Source: Desulfuromonadales bacterium C00003068 (GTDB lineage: Bacteria; Desulfobacterota; Desulfuromonadia; Desulfuromonadales; Desulfuromonadaceae). From it: DNA of 19,618 bases. The position numbers and the translations under genes were made by a program. A model generated the notes under the pieces. The model did no database searches, was not told the DNA's origin, and saw nothing but the letters and a program-made list of their open reading frames with translations. The stretch lies in assembly GCA_001751155.1 (NCBI GenBank), contig MAXR01000006.1:1-19618 (forward strand). Direction: 5' to 3'. Shown here piece by piece: positions 8,625-15,885 of the stretch; position 1 is the stretch's first letter, and each line of letters begins with the position of its first letter.

Positions 8625-8824
8625 TCTGTTTGACTCTTTGACGTCTGGCGGTACCCTTATAACTCCGCATCGTTAGGGAGTGTATCAACCATCTTTACGC
8701 CAAATAACCGAGGTAAACCACGTGGGTTGCTTGTTTGTTGTGGCTATGGGCGTTGATGTGTTTCTTCAATTTGAGAATATGAACGATCCCAACGGCATTA
8801 CCCCCCCAAGAGTTTGGTCATTCT

Positions 8825-8840
8825 TGGCATATGATGTGCG
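8825..8840 (+). promoter_or_regulatory. Sigma-54 (-24/-12) promoter of the regulator gene
   Basis: TGGCATATGATGTGCG has the invariant GG and GC with a 10-base gap. The predicted start near 8851 gives a leader of about 20 nt that includes GGGAG (8861-8865) and leads straight to ATG 8871. This fit between promoter, Shine-Dalgarno and start codon argues that the sigma-54 activator gene is itself sigma-54 dependent and may control its own transcription. Confidence 0.6.
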
Positions 8841-8870
8841 TTATTGGGTAGTAACATACTGGGAGAACAT

Positions 8871-10850
8871 ATGACCGATAAGCAGATTCAAGAGATGCGC
8901 AAGGTCTGGGAGCGTTTTGTTGCAGACCAAGGGCTGGATAGTCAGAAGGTACGTCAATTGGTATCCAGCTCCTGGCGACGCTGTCACCAATTACAGGTGG
9001 ATCCTCATGGTATTCACCAATCTCGCGCAATCCAACGGGTTGAGCAGAACTTGCACTTTGAACACCTCAAATGTCTGATTAAAGTCGCTCAGCCCGTGAT
9101 GGAAAACCTACATAGCTTTGTCGGCGAAACCGGCTTTCAGGTGGTATTAGCCGATAGCGTTGGAACCATTGTCTCGCAGCTGGGAGGACAGGGTGCTTCA
9201 GAAGTGGGGCCTATCCGACTCGGCGAAGATTGGAGTGAGGAGATGCGGGGTACCAACGCCATTGGTACCTGTCTTGTGGAACAAAAGCCGATCCAGCTCC
9301 TGGCCTTTGAACATTACTGTGAAACGAATCAAAGTCTGGTGTGTAGTGCGGCACCAATTTTTGAACCCGACGGGCCGTTGATCGGTGTTCTCAATGTCAG
9401 TGGTGACTGTCATCTCGACAGCCTACATACCCTGGCCATGGTGGCGGCCGGTGCCAAAGCGATTGAAAATCAACTCCGTCTCATCCATACGCGTAATAAA
9501 CTTCAGGCCGCGTATAAATATTCGACGACGATCATTAATTCGATGTGGGAGGGGCTAGTTTCGATCGATATCCATGGCAAGATTACTAAAATCAATGAGG
9601 CTGCGGCCCAGATTTTTGATGTCGATGCGGATAGCGTGATGGGGTGGCATATCAGCAACCTTGTAGGCCCTGATGCACCGATTCTTGATTTACTTAAAAC
9701 GGGTGTCGGTTATGAAGAACAAGAGGTGTTTCTGAAGTCAAAAGGGTTCAGTATCTTTAGTTCTGCCTGCTTGCAGTATGACGATGCTGGGAAGAGCGTC
9801 GGTGCTATTGCTGTAATTCGTGCCCCAGCGGTGGAACTCAAGACGAAGCCAAAATCAAAACTAAAACTAAAACCGCATCATCCAGTGACTGCTACCACCC
9901 GCTATACTTTGGATACAATTATCGGTGAGAGTGACGCGATCAATGAGGCCAAGCGGCGTGTCGAGATTGCCGCACAAAGCCCCTCGACCGTATTAATTCT
10001 GGGAGAAAGTGGTACAGGTAAAGAGATGTTTGCCCAGAGTATTCATAGTAGTGGAAAGCACAGGGAGCAGGTTTTTATCGCTATTAACTGTGCTGCGATT
10101 CCAGAAAACTTGATTGAAAGTGAGTTGTTCGGCTATGAGGAGGGGGCATTTACTGGCGCCAAGAAGGGCGGAAAACCTGGCAATCTGGAGGAGGCTGATG
10201 GTGGTACCCTGTTTCTGGATGAGATCGGCGATATGCCATTACATGTCCAGGTGAAGTTATTGCGGGTGTTGCAGGAGCGTAAAGTGAAACGGGTCGGCTC
10301 CAGCACAGAAATCCCTATCGATATCCGCGTGATTGCCGCGACGCATAAAAATTTAGCCAAAGAGATTGAAGCCGGTCGTTTTCGTGCCGATCTCTATTTC
10401 CGCCTCAATGTTCTGTGTATTACTATCCCTGCGCTGCGTGATCGCCTTCAGGATCTGCCTTTGCTGATTAAGTCATTGAGCGGGCGGTTGGCTGAGAAAC
10501 TGGGACGTGATGACATTACGGTCGCCGAATCCTTTATGCGGGCGTGTTGTGTCTATCCTTGGCCGGGTAATATTCGAGAGTTGGAGAATGTCTTAGAGAG
10601 AGCCATTAATCTCGTCGGACCTGAAGGGCTTCTGACCGCTGAGTTGATGGAATTGCACACTGAACTGGTGGGCGACGCAGAGATGAAACGGCACAGTAAG
10701 GTGCGACCGCTCAAAGAAACGGAGCGCGAGATGATTGAGCTAGCCCTTGATGAGGCGGACGGCAATGTTTCACGGGCCGCAATGCTGTTAGGGATTAGCC
10801 GCAACACGATCTATCGCAAATTTAAAGAACATCAGATTGACGTTAAATAG
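8871..10850 (+). CDS. Sigma-54-dependent transcriptional activator, AcoR-like (GAF-PAS-AAA+-Fis HTH)
   Basis: A 659-residue enhancer-binding protein. The N-terminal region with a GAF-like domain (about 50-200; GTNAIGTCLVE, VLNVSGDCH) resembles AcoR-family regulators. A PAS domain (about 215-320) follows, then a Lys-rich linker. The AAA+ motor has Walker A GESGTGKE (about 378-385), the sigma-54 contact loop GAFTGA (about 425-430) and Walker B GGTLFLDEIGDM. A Fis-type HTH ends the protein (NVSRAAMLLGISRNTIYRKF). There is no response-regulator receiver domain, so it probably senses a small molecule directly. I chose ATG 8871, after GGGAG, over an in-frame TTG at 8844 that lies upstream of the predicted transcription start. 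It faces the ethanolamine operon, and Pseudomonas controls eutBC with a sigma-54 activator, so it is the likely eut regulator. Confidence 0.9.
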   Translation: MTDKQIQEMRKVWERFVADQGLDSQKVRQLVSSSWRRCHQLQVDPHGIHQSRAIQRVEQNLHFEHLKCLIKVAQPVMENLHSFVGETGFQVVLADSVGTIVSQLGGQGASEVGPIRLGEDWSEEMRGTNAIGTCLVEQKPIQLLAFEHYCETNQSLVCSAAPIFEPDGPLIGVLNVSGDCHLDSLHTLAMVAAGAKAIENQLRLIHTRNKLQAAYKYSTTIINSMWEGLVSIDIHGKITKINEAAAQIFDVDADSVMGWHISNLVGPDAPILDLLKTGVGYEEQEVFLKSKGFSIFSSACLQYDDAGKSVGAIAVIRAPAVELKTKPKSKLKLKPHHPVTATTRYTLDTIIGESDAINEAKRRVEIAAQSPSTVLILGESGTGKEMFAQSIHSSGKHREQVFIAINCAAIPENLIESELFGYEEGAFTGAKKGGKPGNLEEADGGTLFLDEIGDMPLHVQVKLLRVLQERKVKRVGSSTEIPIDIRVIAATHKNLAKEIEAGRFRADLYFRLNVLCITIPALRDRLQDLPLLIKSLSGRLAEKLGRDDITVAESFMRACCVYPWPGNIRELENVLERAINLVGPEGLLTAELMELHTELVGDAEMKRHSKVRPLKETEREMIELALDEADGNVSRAAMLLGISRNTIYRKFKEHQIDVK

Positions 10851-10862
10851 CTAGGTAAAGAT

Positions 10863-10890
10863 TTGACGGCATACGAAATAAAATTATGCT
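10863..10890 (+). promoter_or_regulatory. Possible sigma-70-type promoter before the dCache-HAMP gene
   Basis: TTGACG (10863-10868) and TATGCT (10885-10890) are separated by 16 bases within the 102-bp gap after the regulator. It could give the sensor gene its own basal transcription in addition to read-through. Confidence 0.35.
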
Positions 10891-10952
10891 CTTTCTGAGG
10901 CTGAAAAGTGTAATTGATTTAGCTAAATAGAAGTAGAAATGGAGAAAATATA

Positions 10953-12620
10953 ATGGGCAGTCAGTCTATTAGAACGAAAATAGCACTCTGGACGGGGTTG
11001 TGTTTATTGCTTACCTCATCTGTAAACCTCACATTGTCGGTGCTCTCAGCTCGTGAAGAAGCCATGCGTGATGCTCAACAGATAGCGACTGCTTCTGCCG
11101 TCGAAAATATGTTGAGAATTCGCACCGTTCTTGAACGGGCAATGTTTACCGCTAAAGGGTTTGCTCAGTCGGTTACTGCGGCCAAGGATCATGACCAGCG
11201 TATTACGTTTAGTCGGCGTCATATCAACCTAATGCTGCGACGGATGATCTTGGAGAATCCTGACTTTGTGGGTGGTGCTACCTGCTGGGAACCGAATGCC
11301 TTTGACGGCCGCGATGCGGAATATGCAAACACTCCCGGACATGATGATAGTGGCCGGATAAGCTACTACTGGTTTCATAACGATTTCGGTAATGTCTCGA
11401 TGGATATCTTGACAGAACTTGACAGCAAATCCTGGTATGTTGATCCGCTACGTAAAAAGCACGAAACGCTTTCTGAGCCCTATGTCTATCCAATTCATGG
11501 CAGAGATGTTTTCATGACGACGGTCTCGGTGCCGATACAGGATAGTCATCAAGTGTACGGCGTGGCGACGATCGACGTGACCTTGGATTTCCTACAGCAA
11601 TTGGTCGAAGATGCCAATGTGTTTGCTGATGCTGGAAGTATGGCGATTATCAGCAATGAAGGGGTGCTGGTTGCTGCTTCTGGGAGCGGAGATCTTGCCG
11701 GAAAGCCGCTGCAAGGTCAGTTAGGTTACAGTCCGCCGTTGCTCAACAGCGTTGCTCAAGGTGAAAGCTATTACGATTGGAACGAACAGGGGATGGAAAT
11801 TGTTGTCCCACTAATCGTTGGCCAGAACGACAGGCCGTGGGGGATCTATATTCAGATTCCTGCGGATCGGGTGATGGCTTCCGTTAATGCCTTGATGTGG
11901 AATGAACTCGGCGGCGGTGTAGTCAGCATTTCCATTGCCCTGTTGTTGTTGTGGGCCATTGCCACGCGAATTACCAAGTCGATCCGTATGGGGACTGAGA
12001 TGGCAGAAAGCATCGGTCGTGGTGATTTGAGCCCGCGCCTCAGACTTAATCGAGAGGATGAGGTTGGTAAGTTGGCCGAAGCGTTGAACCGGATGGCTGA
12101 AAGCCTCTCTTTCAGGGCCAGCCAAGCTGAAAACCTTGCGGCTGGCGAACTCCAGCAGCGGCTAGCGTTAGCATCAGAGTTGGATGTTTTCAGTCAATCA
12201 TTACAGACGATGACTGAAAATTTCAACAACGTCATTGGCCACGTTGACTGCAGCAGCAAACAGATCATCCTCGCCAGTGAACAGATTGCACAGATCAGTC
12301 GCGGCATGATCTTGGGGGTTAGTCGACAAGCGACGTTGGTTGAAGAGGTCTCGCGTACCGTGAGTGGGTTGGCTAGCCAGCTTCAGTCGGAAGAGGTGCC
12401 CAGCCGTGAAGTCAGCGATTTGCTCGCCGATCGTCTGTTGCAGGTGCGTGAAGTACTAGATCAGATTGGCCGGATCGCCCATGAGAATGTCGCTCAAGCT
12501 GGCGATTGTGCAAGTACCAATAAAGAGCTGGCCGACCATGCGTCGTCGCTGGATCATGAGTTGCAACGCTTTACCTTTCTTGAGCAAATCAATGCCAAAA
12601 CTCCGACCGATTGTCGCTGA
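10953..12620 (+). CDS. dCache-HAMP chemoreceptor-like protein lacking the signalling tip
   Basis: A 555-residue membrane sensor. TM1 is at about 10-32, a periplasmic dCache region spans about 33-315 (motifs SWYVDPLRKKHETLSEPYVY and FMTTVSVPI, then GVATIDVTLDFL), and TM2 is at about 318-340. A HAMP (SIGRGDLSPRLRL, DEVGKLAEALNRM) and a second HAMP-like segment follow. About 110 residues of coiled coil then resemble the outer helices of a methyl-accepting chemotaxis protein, ending HENVAQAGDCASTNKEL. The conserved hairpin tip (EIxxIIxxIDxIAxQTNLLALNAAIEAARAGE type) is absent, and no CheR pentapeptide is seen at the end. It is therefore unlikely to drive CheA. GGAG stands eight bases before ATG 10953. 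Lying 102 bp after the sigma-54 activator, it may report a periplasmic ligand, possibly an amine, to that protein. Confidence 0.85.
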   Translation: MGSQSIRTKIALWTGLCLLLTSSVNLTLSVLSAREEAMRDAQQIATASAVENMLRIRTVLERAMFTAKGFAQSVTAAKDHDQRITFSRRHINLMLRRMILENPDFVGGATCWEPNAFDGRDAEYANTPGHDDSGRISYYWFHNDFGNVSMDILTELDSKSWYVDPLRKKHETLSEPYVYPIHGRDVFMTTVSVPIQDSHQVYGVATIDVTLDFLQQLVEDANVFADAGSMAIISNEGVLVAASGSGDLAGKPLQGQLGYSPPLLNSVAQGESYYDWNEQGMEIVVPLIVGQNDRPWGIYIQIPADRVMASVNALMWNELGGGVVSISIALLLLWAIATRITKSIRMGTEMAESIGRGDLSPRLRLNREDEVGKLAEALNRMAESLSFRASQAENLAAGELQQRLALASELDVFSQSLQTMTENFNNVIGHVDCSSKQIILASEQIAQISRGMILGVSRQATLVEEVSRTVSGLASQLQSEEVPSREVSDLLADRLLQVREVLDQIGRIAHENVAQAGDCASTNKELADHASSLDHELQRFTFLEQINAKTPTDCR

Positions 12621-12660
12621 TGACGGTCTGAAAAATCTGCTTTGCTGAATAACACGAAAA

Positions 12661-12694
12661 ACGCCTGTTGGAGTGGTCCAACAGGCGTTTTTTA
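12661..12694. terminator. Strong bidirectional intrinsic terminator
   Basis: A perfect 11-bp stem (12661-12671 with 12678-12688) around a six-base loop, followed by six T on the plus strand. On the minus strand it is followed by five T. It sits 40 bp after the plus-strand sensor gene and about 50 bp after the minus-strand adenosyltransferase gene, so it ends both convergent units. Confidence 0.9.
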
Positions 12695-12739
12695 TTACGA
12701 AGTACTCTGTCTTGGCGCGTCAAGGTCGCTATGGAAACC

Positions 12740-13288
12740 TCATGCTGACCATGTAACGTCTTTTTGGCCAAAATCGTTAGCGATTCGGGCCCAGAGGAAA
12801 AGAAGATCAGACAGCCGATTGAGATAGGTGATCGAGAGTTGATTGATTGCATCGCCTTCTACGGCACAGATGGCGACCACTTCACGTTCCGCCCGACGTG
12901 TGACCGTTCGCGCCAGATGCAACCACGCTGCAGTGCGGCTACCGCCAGGGAGGATGAATTCGCGTAACACCGGAAGTTTTTTTGTCGCAGATTCTGCCCA
13001 TTGTTCCAAGCGTTCAATGTGAACGGTTTCGATTCTAGTTGAAGCTATCATTGGATGGGCAGGGTTTGGCGTTGAAATATCTGTTCCTAGATATAAAAGA
13101 TCATTTTGGATTTGCTGTAACGAACCTGAAACGCCATCAGGTGCTGTCTCAGCCACAATAACGCCGATCAAACTGTTGAGTTCGTCAATGGTGCCGTAAG
13201 CACAAACACGCAATGAATTTTTGCTGACACGTTGTCCACCCGTTAAGCTGGTTTGACCACCGTCACCAGTTCCTGTCGATATCTTCAT
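12740..13288 (-). CDS. PduO/MMAB-type ATP:cob(I)alamin adenosyltransferase
   Basis: A 182-residue cytoplasmic enzyme that transfers adenosyl from ATP to cob(I)alamin, making the coenzyme B12 needed by ethanolamine ammonia-lyase. Family motifs are clear: the N-terminal ATP loop TGTGDGGQTSL, YGTIDELNSLIG, and the C-terminal GGSRTAAWLHLARTVTRRAERE with its Arg/Glu cluster. AGGAG lies seven bases before ATG 13288. In enteric eut operons this job belongs to EutT, which is a different family, so here a PduO-type enzyme takes the place. It is last in the leftward ethanolamine gene run, 163 bp after the previous gene and beyond a large hairpin, so its dose may be set separately. Confidence 0.93.
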   Translation of the reverse strand: MKISTGTGDGGQTSLTGGQRVSKNSLRVCAYGTIDELNSLIGVIVAETAPDGVSGSLQQIQNDLLYLGTDISTPNPAHPMIASTRIETVHIERLEQWAESATKKLPVLREFILPGGSRTAAWLHLARTVTRRAEREVVAICAVEGDAINQLSITYLNRLSDLLFLWARIANDFGQKDVTWSA

Positions 13289-13334
13289 GGTAAATCTCCT
13301 GCTTGCTGTGAAACGGGGGGGGAAATAGATAAAA

Positions 13335-13399
13335 AAATAGGCTGGTACAATGCCTAACGCCAGATGAGAATCAGCTCATCTGGCGTTAGGCATCTATTT
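13335..13399 (-). terminator. Long perfect inverted repeat, likely terminator or attenuator
   Basis: A perfect 19-bp inverted repeat (13350-13368 with 13375-13393, six-base loop). An outer AAATAG/CTATTT pair (13335-13340 with 13394-13399) closes it around a nine-base bulge. On the minus strand a run of seven T follows about 12 bases after the inner stem. It lies in the 163-bp gap between the 89-aa membrane protein gene and the adenosyltransferase gene, so it may end most eut transcripts or tune read-through. A run of eight G (13315-13322) lies next to it. Confidence 0.6.
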
Positions 13400-13451
13400 A
13401 CGGTTGATGGTTTGTCGCTCGGCTGTGTAATGCATTGCCGATGCGGGATTG

Positions 13452-13721
13452 TCAGGTTGTGCTTGCTTGCTGTTTTCGCTTACGAATGATCGTATCAATG
13501 TCCAGCACTGAAAGGATCAGAATGGCGAATCCTCCAGAAAACCTGCCGATGAATGAGGTGTTTTCATCCGAGAGGTTATAGGTTATGAAACCCATAACCA
13601 GCATCCATAGCAACAGAATAAATCCGCGTGCTGGGCGGCCCAATAACAGATGTCCAGAGCCGGGTAGTATGAGCGCCAGCAGGACGGGGCTAGATTCTTT
13701 TAATCTGGAAAATGTCGACAT
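13452..13721 (-). CDS. Small membrane protein, 89 aa, unknown function
   Basis: I do not recognise the family. The product has hydrophobic stretches at about 12-20 and 27-46 (ARGFILLLWMLVMGF) and a third at about 60-76 before a basic tail (IIRKRKQQ). The loop LPGSGHLLLGRPARGF recalls small membrane proteins with a PGxGxxxLGR motif but gives no function. I chose ATG 13721, which has AGGA eight bases upstream and starts two bases after the permease stop; the in-frame GTG at 13748 lacks support. The tight spacing suggests coupling to the permease. Confidence 0.7.
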   Translation of the reverse strand: MSTFSRLKESSPVLLALILPGSGHLLLGRPARGFILLLWMLVMGFITYNLSDENTSFIGRFSGGFAILILSVLDIDTIIRKRKQQASTT

Positions 13722-13723
13722 CA

Positions 13724-15091
13724 CTAAAATCCTTTGGGCCGTGGCCACCTCGGGGTGATGAAGTTCTCAAGATCGACTGATTTACAGCGATATTTGATAA
13801 ACCATACCGATGCCAGGAAGTAGAAGGTCAAGCCGCCGAGGATGTTGATCCAGTAGCCGAAATACATGCCTGCCAATGTCGCTAGAGTCAAGATGGCGAG
13901 AATAATGGCTGGGATGGGGTGGGCGGGACAGATATAGCCACGCTCGATTGTCCCTAGCGGGTACATGCGTCTGAACTTGAACATCATGATGGCGGTGAAC
14001 GCATAAACCAGCAAGGCGGAAAAGATGGAGAAGGTCACGACCTGGTCCAAAAGTCCAGTAAAGCCGAAAGCCAGCGAAATAGGCAATAGAAACAAAATCG
14101 CTCGGTGCGGAGTGTTGTATCGGGGGTGGAGGACACCAAATTGCTCCGGAATCAGCGTGTCACGGGACATGGAAAACCAGGCGCGACCGGCATCATGAAT
14201 ACAGCCATTGGCGCTGGCTAAACAAGCGAGGATGGTACCGATAAACAACGCTGCAATGACGAAGGGCATTTCTGTTGCCAACGCGGCATCGTAAAGGGGA
14301 TAGACTGACTTGCCGAGATCATCGGCGTTGACGAGTCCCGAGCAGACATACCAGGTGATGGTGGCACCGGTCAGCAGGGTGATCAGGCCGACAATTGCTC
14401 CGACCGGCAGAGAGCGCCCCGTGGAACGGCACTCTTCGGCGGCCAAAGCCGTCCCTTCGATCCCCAGATAAAACCAGATGCCAAATTGAAATGCCCCGAG
14501 GATACCGATCCATCCGTAAGGCAGTCCGTTGGACATCTGCTGAAGGTTGAGCAGGCTGTCAGCGGGAGTGTAAAATTTGGTCACAATCAGCAGGATGAAG
14601 ATAGTGCACACCGCAATGGCGGTGATCACGAAATTTAGCGATAGTGCTGCCAGAGCGCCGCGGTAATTGAGCAGGGTTAGAAACAGCAGGCTCAGGATGA
14701 TATAGGGCAGCGCCTGAACATCCGGATGCAAAGATTCCAGGATCTGGCCGACCACTAGAGCGTCCGCTGCTTCCAGCATGACATATTCAAACACCAGCAT
14801 CAGCCCGATATTGAAGGCGGCCAAGGGGCCAAGAAGGTATTTTGCCATAGCATACTGGCCGCCAGCCTCAGGAATGACTGAACCGATCTCAGTGTTGACC
14901 ATCACCAGCGAAATGAAAAGAACCCCCATGATCCAACAGGCGATGATCGCGCCTAGGGTGCCACCCTTGGCTACGGCAAAATTCCAACCCATAAATTCGC
15001 CGACGAGGACGATTCCGACGCCGAGGGCCCATATATGGATGACCCCCAAGACTTTTGACAGCTTGTTTTCTTTTTTATTTGTATTATCCAT
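13724..15091 (-). CDS. eat: Ethanolamine permease, Eat type (APC superfamily)
   Basis: A 455-residue transporter with about 12 membrane spans. The first helix region (GVIHIWALGVGIVLVGEFMG), the PEAGGQYAMAKYLLGP motif and the GIEGTALAAEECRSTGR loop follow the APC amino-acid/amine transporters, and the overall sequence fits the ethanolamine permease subgroup known beside eutBC in Pseudomonas and others. It would bring ethanolamine into the cytoplasm. AAGGA precedes ATG 15091. It lies in a run of tightly packed genes: a 41-aa membrane peptide gene ends 12 bp before it and an 89-aa membrane protein gene starts two bases after it. Substrate assignment rests on family and context. Confidence 0.88.
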   Translation of the reverse strand: MDNTNKKENKLSKVLGVIHIWALGVGIVLVGEFMGWNFAVAKGGTLGAIIACWIMGVLFISLVMVNTEIGSVIPEAGGQYAMAKYLLGPLAAFNIGLMLVFEYVMLEAADALVVGQILESLHPDVQALPYIILSLLFLTLLNYRGALAALSLNFVITAIAVCTIFILLIVTKFYTPADSLLNLQQMSNGLPYGWIGILGAFQFGIWFYLGIEGTALAAEECRSTGRSLPVGAIVGLITLLTGATITWYVCSGLVNADDLGKSVYPLYDAALATEMPFVIAALFIGTILACLASANGCIHDAGRAWFSMSRDTLIPEQFGVLHPRYNTPHRAILFLLPISLAFGFTGLLDQVVTFSIFSALLVYAFTAIMMFKFRRMYPLGTIERGYICPAHPIPAIILAILTLATLAGMYFGYWINILGGLTFYFLASVWFIKYRCKSVDLENFITPRWPRPKGF

Positions 15092-15103
15092 GGCAATACG
15101 TCC

Positions 15104-15229
15104 TTAATCTATGCTGTTTTTCTTGTCAGATAACTCTTTTTCAGCTTTGTAAAAATCAATAGCCAGCCACAAGAAGATGATTGTACATAAGGCCCAGGCC
15201 GAAAAATTCATAATTTTCCAGAAACTCAT
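15104..15229 (-). CDS. 41-aa single-span membrane peptide
   Basis: A very short gene with AAAGGA and good spacing before ATG 15229 and a TAA at 15104. The product has one helix at about 9-25 (FSAWALCTIIFLWLAID) and a charged tail (YKAEKELSDKKNSID). It fits exactly between the 78-aa protein gene (19 bp upstream) and the permease gene (12 bp downstream), with no other use of that space. Family and role are unknown; position suggests a small partner of the permease. Confidence 0.75.
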   Translation of the reverse strand: MSFWKIMNFSAWALCTIIFLWLAIDFYKAEKELSDKKNSID

Positions 15230-15248
15230 AATATAATCCTTTAGCGTG

Positions 15249-15485
15249 TTATTTGTAGATCCTGTCGATCATGGTTTTCAGCTCCTTTTTGCTGGTCTTG
15301 AGAATGAACACAAAGTAGACAGCCAGGGCGCCGAAGGTAACGGTAAACGAACCTAGTCCGAAGGTGTAGTCTATCCCCTCCCCGCCCACCAGAAGCCCTC
15401 CTTGGAGCAGCATGGTGCCTAGTAGCGTGGCGAAGCACAGGATCATGATAAACAGGATGTCGAATACGGTCTTGAAGGTTTTCAT
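15249..15485 (-). CDS. Small two-span membrane protein, 78 aa, unknown function
   Basis: I do not recognise the family. Two hydrophobic helices are visible at about 7-27 (VFDILFIMILCFATLLGTMLL) and 43-63 (GSFTVTFGALAVYFVFIL), joined by a Gly-rich loop (QGGLLVGGEGIDYTF). A basic, probably cytoplasmic, tail follows (KTSKKELKTMIDRIYK). AAGGGAG precedes ATG 15485. It begins 26 bp after the 87-aa gene and ends 19 bp before the 41-aa gene, so the three form one translational group ahead of the permease. Confidence 0.8.
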   Translation of the reverse strand: MKTFKTVFDILFIMILCFATLLGTMLLQGGLLVGGEGIDYTFGLGSFTVTFGALAVYFVFILKTSKKELKTMIDRIYK

Positions 15486-15511
15486 AGTTTTCTCCCTTAT
15501 TTCTTGGGCGC

Positions 15512-15775
15512 TTAAAGTTTGCCCATATTCTCGATCTCTTCGGTATATAAAAGGACCTTGTTTTTTTTAAGGTGCATGATCAGGGCAAAAGAGGTTGCCG
15601 TAAGGGCGGCAAGGACAGAGACACCAGCGCAGGTGGCGGCACAACTGAAGCCTGCGCTCGGAGAGATCGAAAGCACCTGTTTGAGGACAAAAAGTATGAC
15701 GCACCAGAGAATGGACATCGATGCGAGTACAATGAGATTGTCATTGGTGTAGAGTGAGTTTATTTTCTTTTCCAT
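15512..15775 (-). CDS. Small two-span membrane protein, 87 aa, unknown function
   Basis: No family recognised. Two hydrophobic helices at about 14-36 and 44-69 enclose a short loop. The second is rich in Ala/Ser/Thr and the two Cys of SCAATCAG, and is followed by a charged tail (KKNKVLLYTEEIENMGKL). AGAGG is four bases before ATG 15775, a tight spacing. It is the first gene after the fused lyase, across a 142-bp gap with a stem-loop. Confidence 0.78.
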   Translation of the reverse strand: MEKKINSLYTNDNLIVLASMSILWCVILFVLKQVLSISPSAGFSCAATCAGVSVLAALTATSFALIMHLKKNKVLLYTEEIENMGKL

Positions 15776-15812
15776 ATTGCCTCTCTTTTTGTTGGCATCA
15801 CCCTCAGCGATC

Positions 15813-15831
15813 CTACATGAGTGATTCTCCT
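15813..15831 (-). promoter_or_regulatory. Shine-Dalgarno followed by a start-stop (ATG TAG)
   Basis: On the minus strand AGGAG (15827-15831) is followed after eight bases by ATG (15818-15816) and at once by TAG (15815-15813), about 40 bases before the 87-aa gene. It could be a minimal leader that parks ribosomes, a decayed gene start, or chance. Confidence 0.2.
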
Positions 15832-15857
15832 GCTTAATGAATCAAAGGGCAGTGACG

Positions 15858-15885
15858 AGAGGGAAGCCTTTGCGGGCTTCCCTCT
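15858..15885 (-). repeat. Intercistronic stem-loop after eutBC
   Basis: A perfect 11-bp GC-rich inverted repeat (15858-15868 with 15875-15885, six-base loop) 33 bp after the lyase stop. No T-run follows on the minus strand, so it looks like a 3'-end stabiliser or processing site rather than a full terminator. It could keep the eutBC message more abundant than the membrane genes downstream. Confidence 0.6.

Larger units (their letters stand above)
8307..8824. other. Gene-poor divergent intergenic region
   Basis: Between the rnj promoter and the regulator promoter there is no convincing conserved gene. The left half is T-rich on the plus strand and contains one possible tiny membrane ORF, a -24/-12-like site and a small hairpin with a T-run, listed separately. 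The right half has dyad symmetries near 8598-8624, a short hairpin (arms 8662-8666 and 8677-8681), a CCACGTGG palindrome near 8720 and a run of seven C at 8801-8807. It most likely holds activator sites for the downstream sigma-54 promoter. I recognise no riboswitch. Confidence 0.5.

Noticed and set aside
8630..8663. Sigma-70-like boxes TTGACT/TTGACG with TATAAC before the regulator
   Set aside because: The spacers are 22 and 14 bases, both outside the usual range, so neither pairing is convincing.
8540..8820. Cobalamin riboswitch in the long intergenic region
   Set aside because: I looked for the conserved B12-box and a multi-stem layout because of the B12-dependent neighbours, but found only unrelated small dyads.
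8844..8870. TTG start extending the sigma-54 activator by nine residues
   Set aside because: It lies before the predicted transcription start, lacks a Shine-Dalgarno, and ATG 8871 has GGGAG at good spacing.
8680..8874. 64-codon plus-strand frame running into the regulator start
   Set aside because: It begins at GTG without a ribosome binding site, has no family resemblance, and overlaps the sigma-54 promoter and the real start of the regulator.
13722..13748. GTG start extending the 89-aa membrane protein to 98 aa
   Set aside because: It would overlap the permease coding end and lacks a ribosome binding site; ATG 13721 follows AGGA at eight bases.
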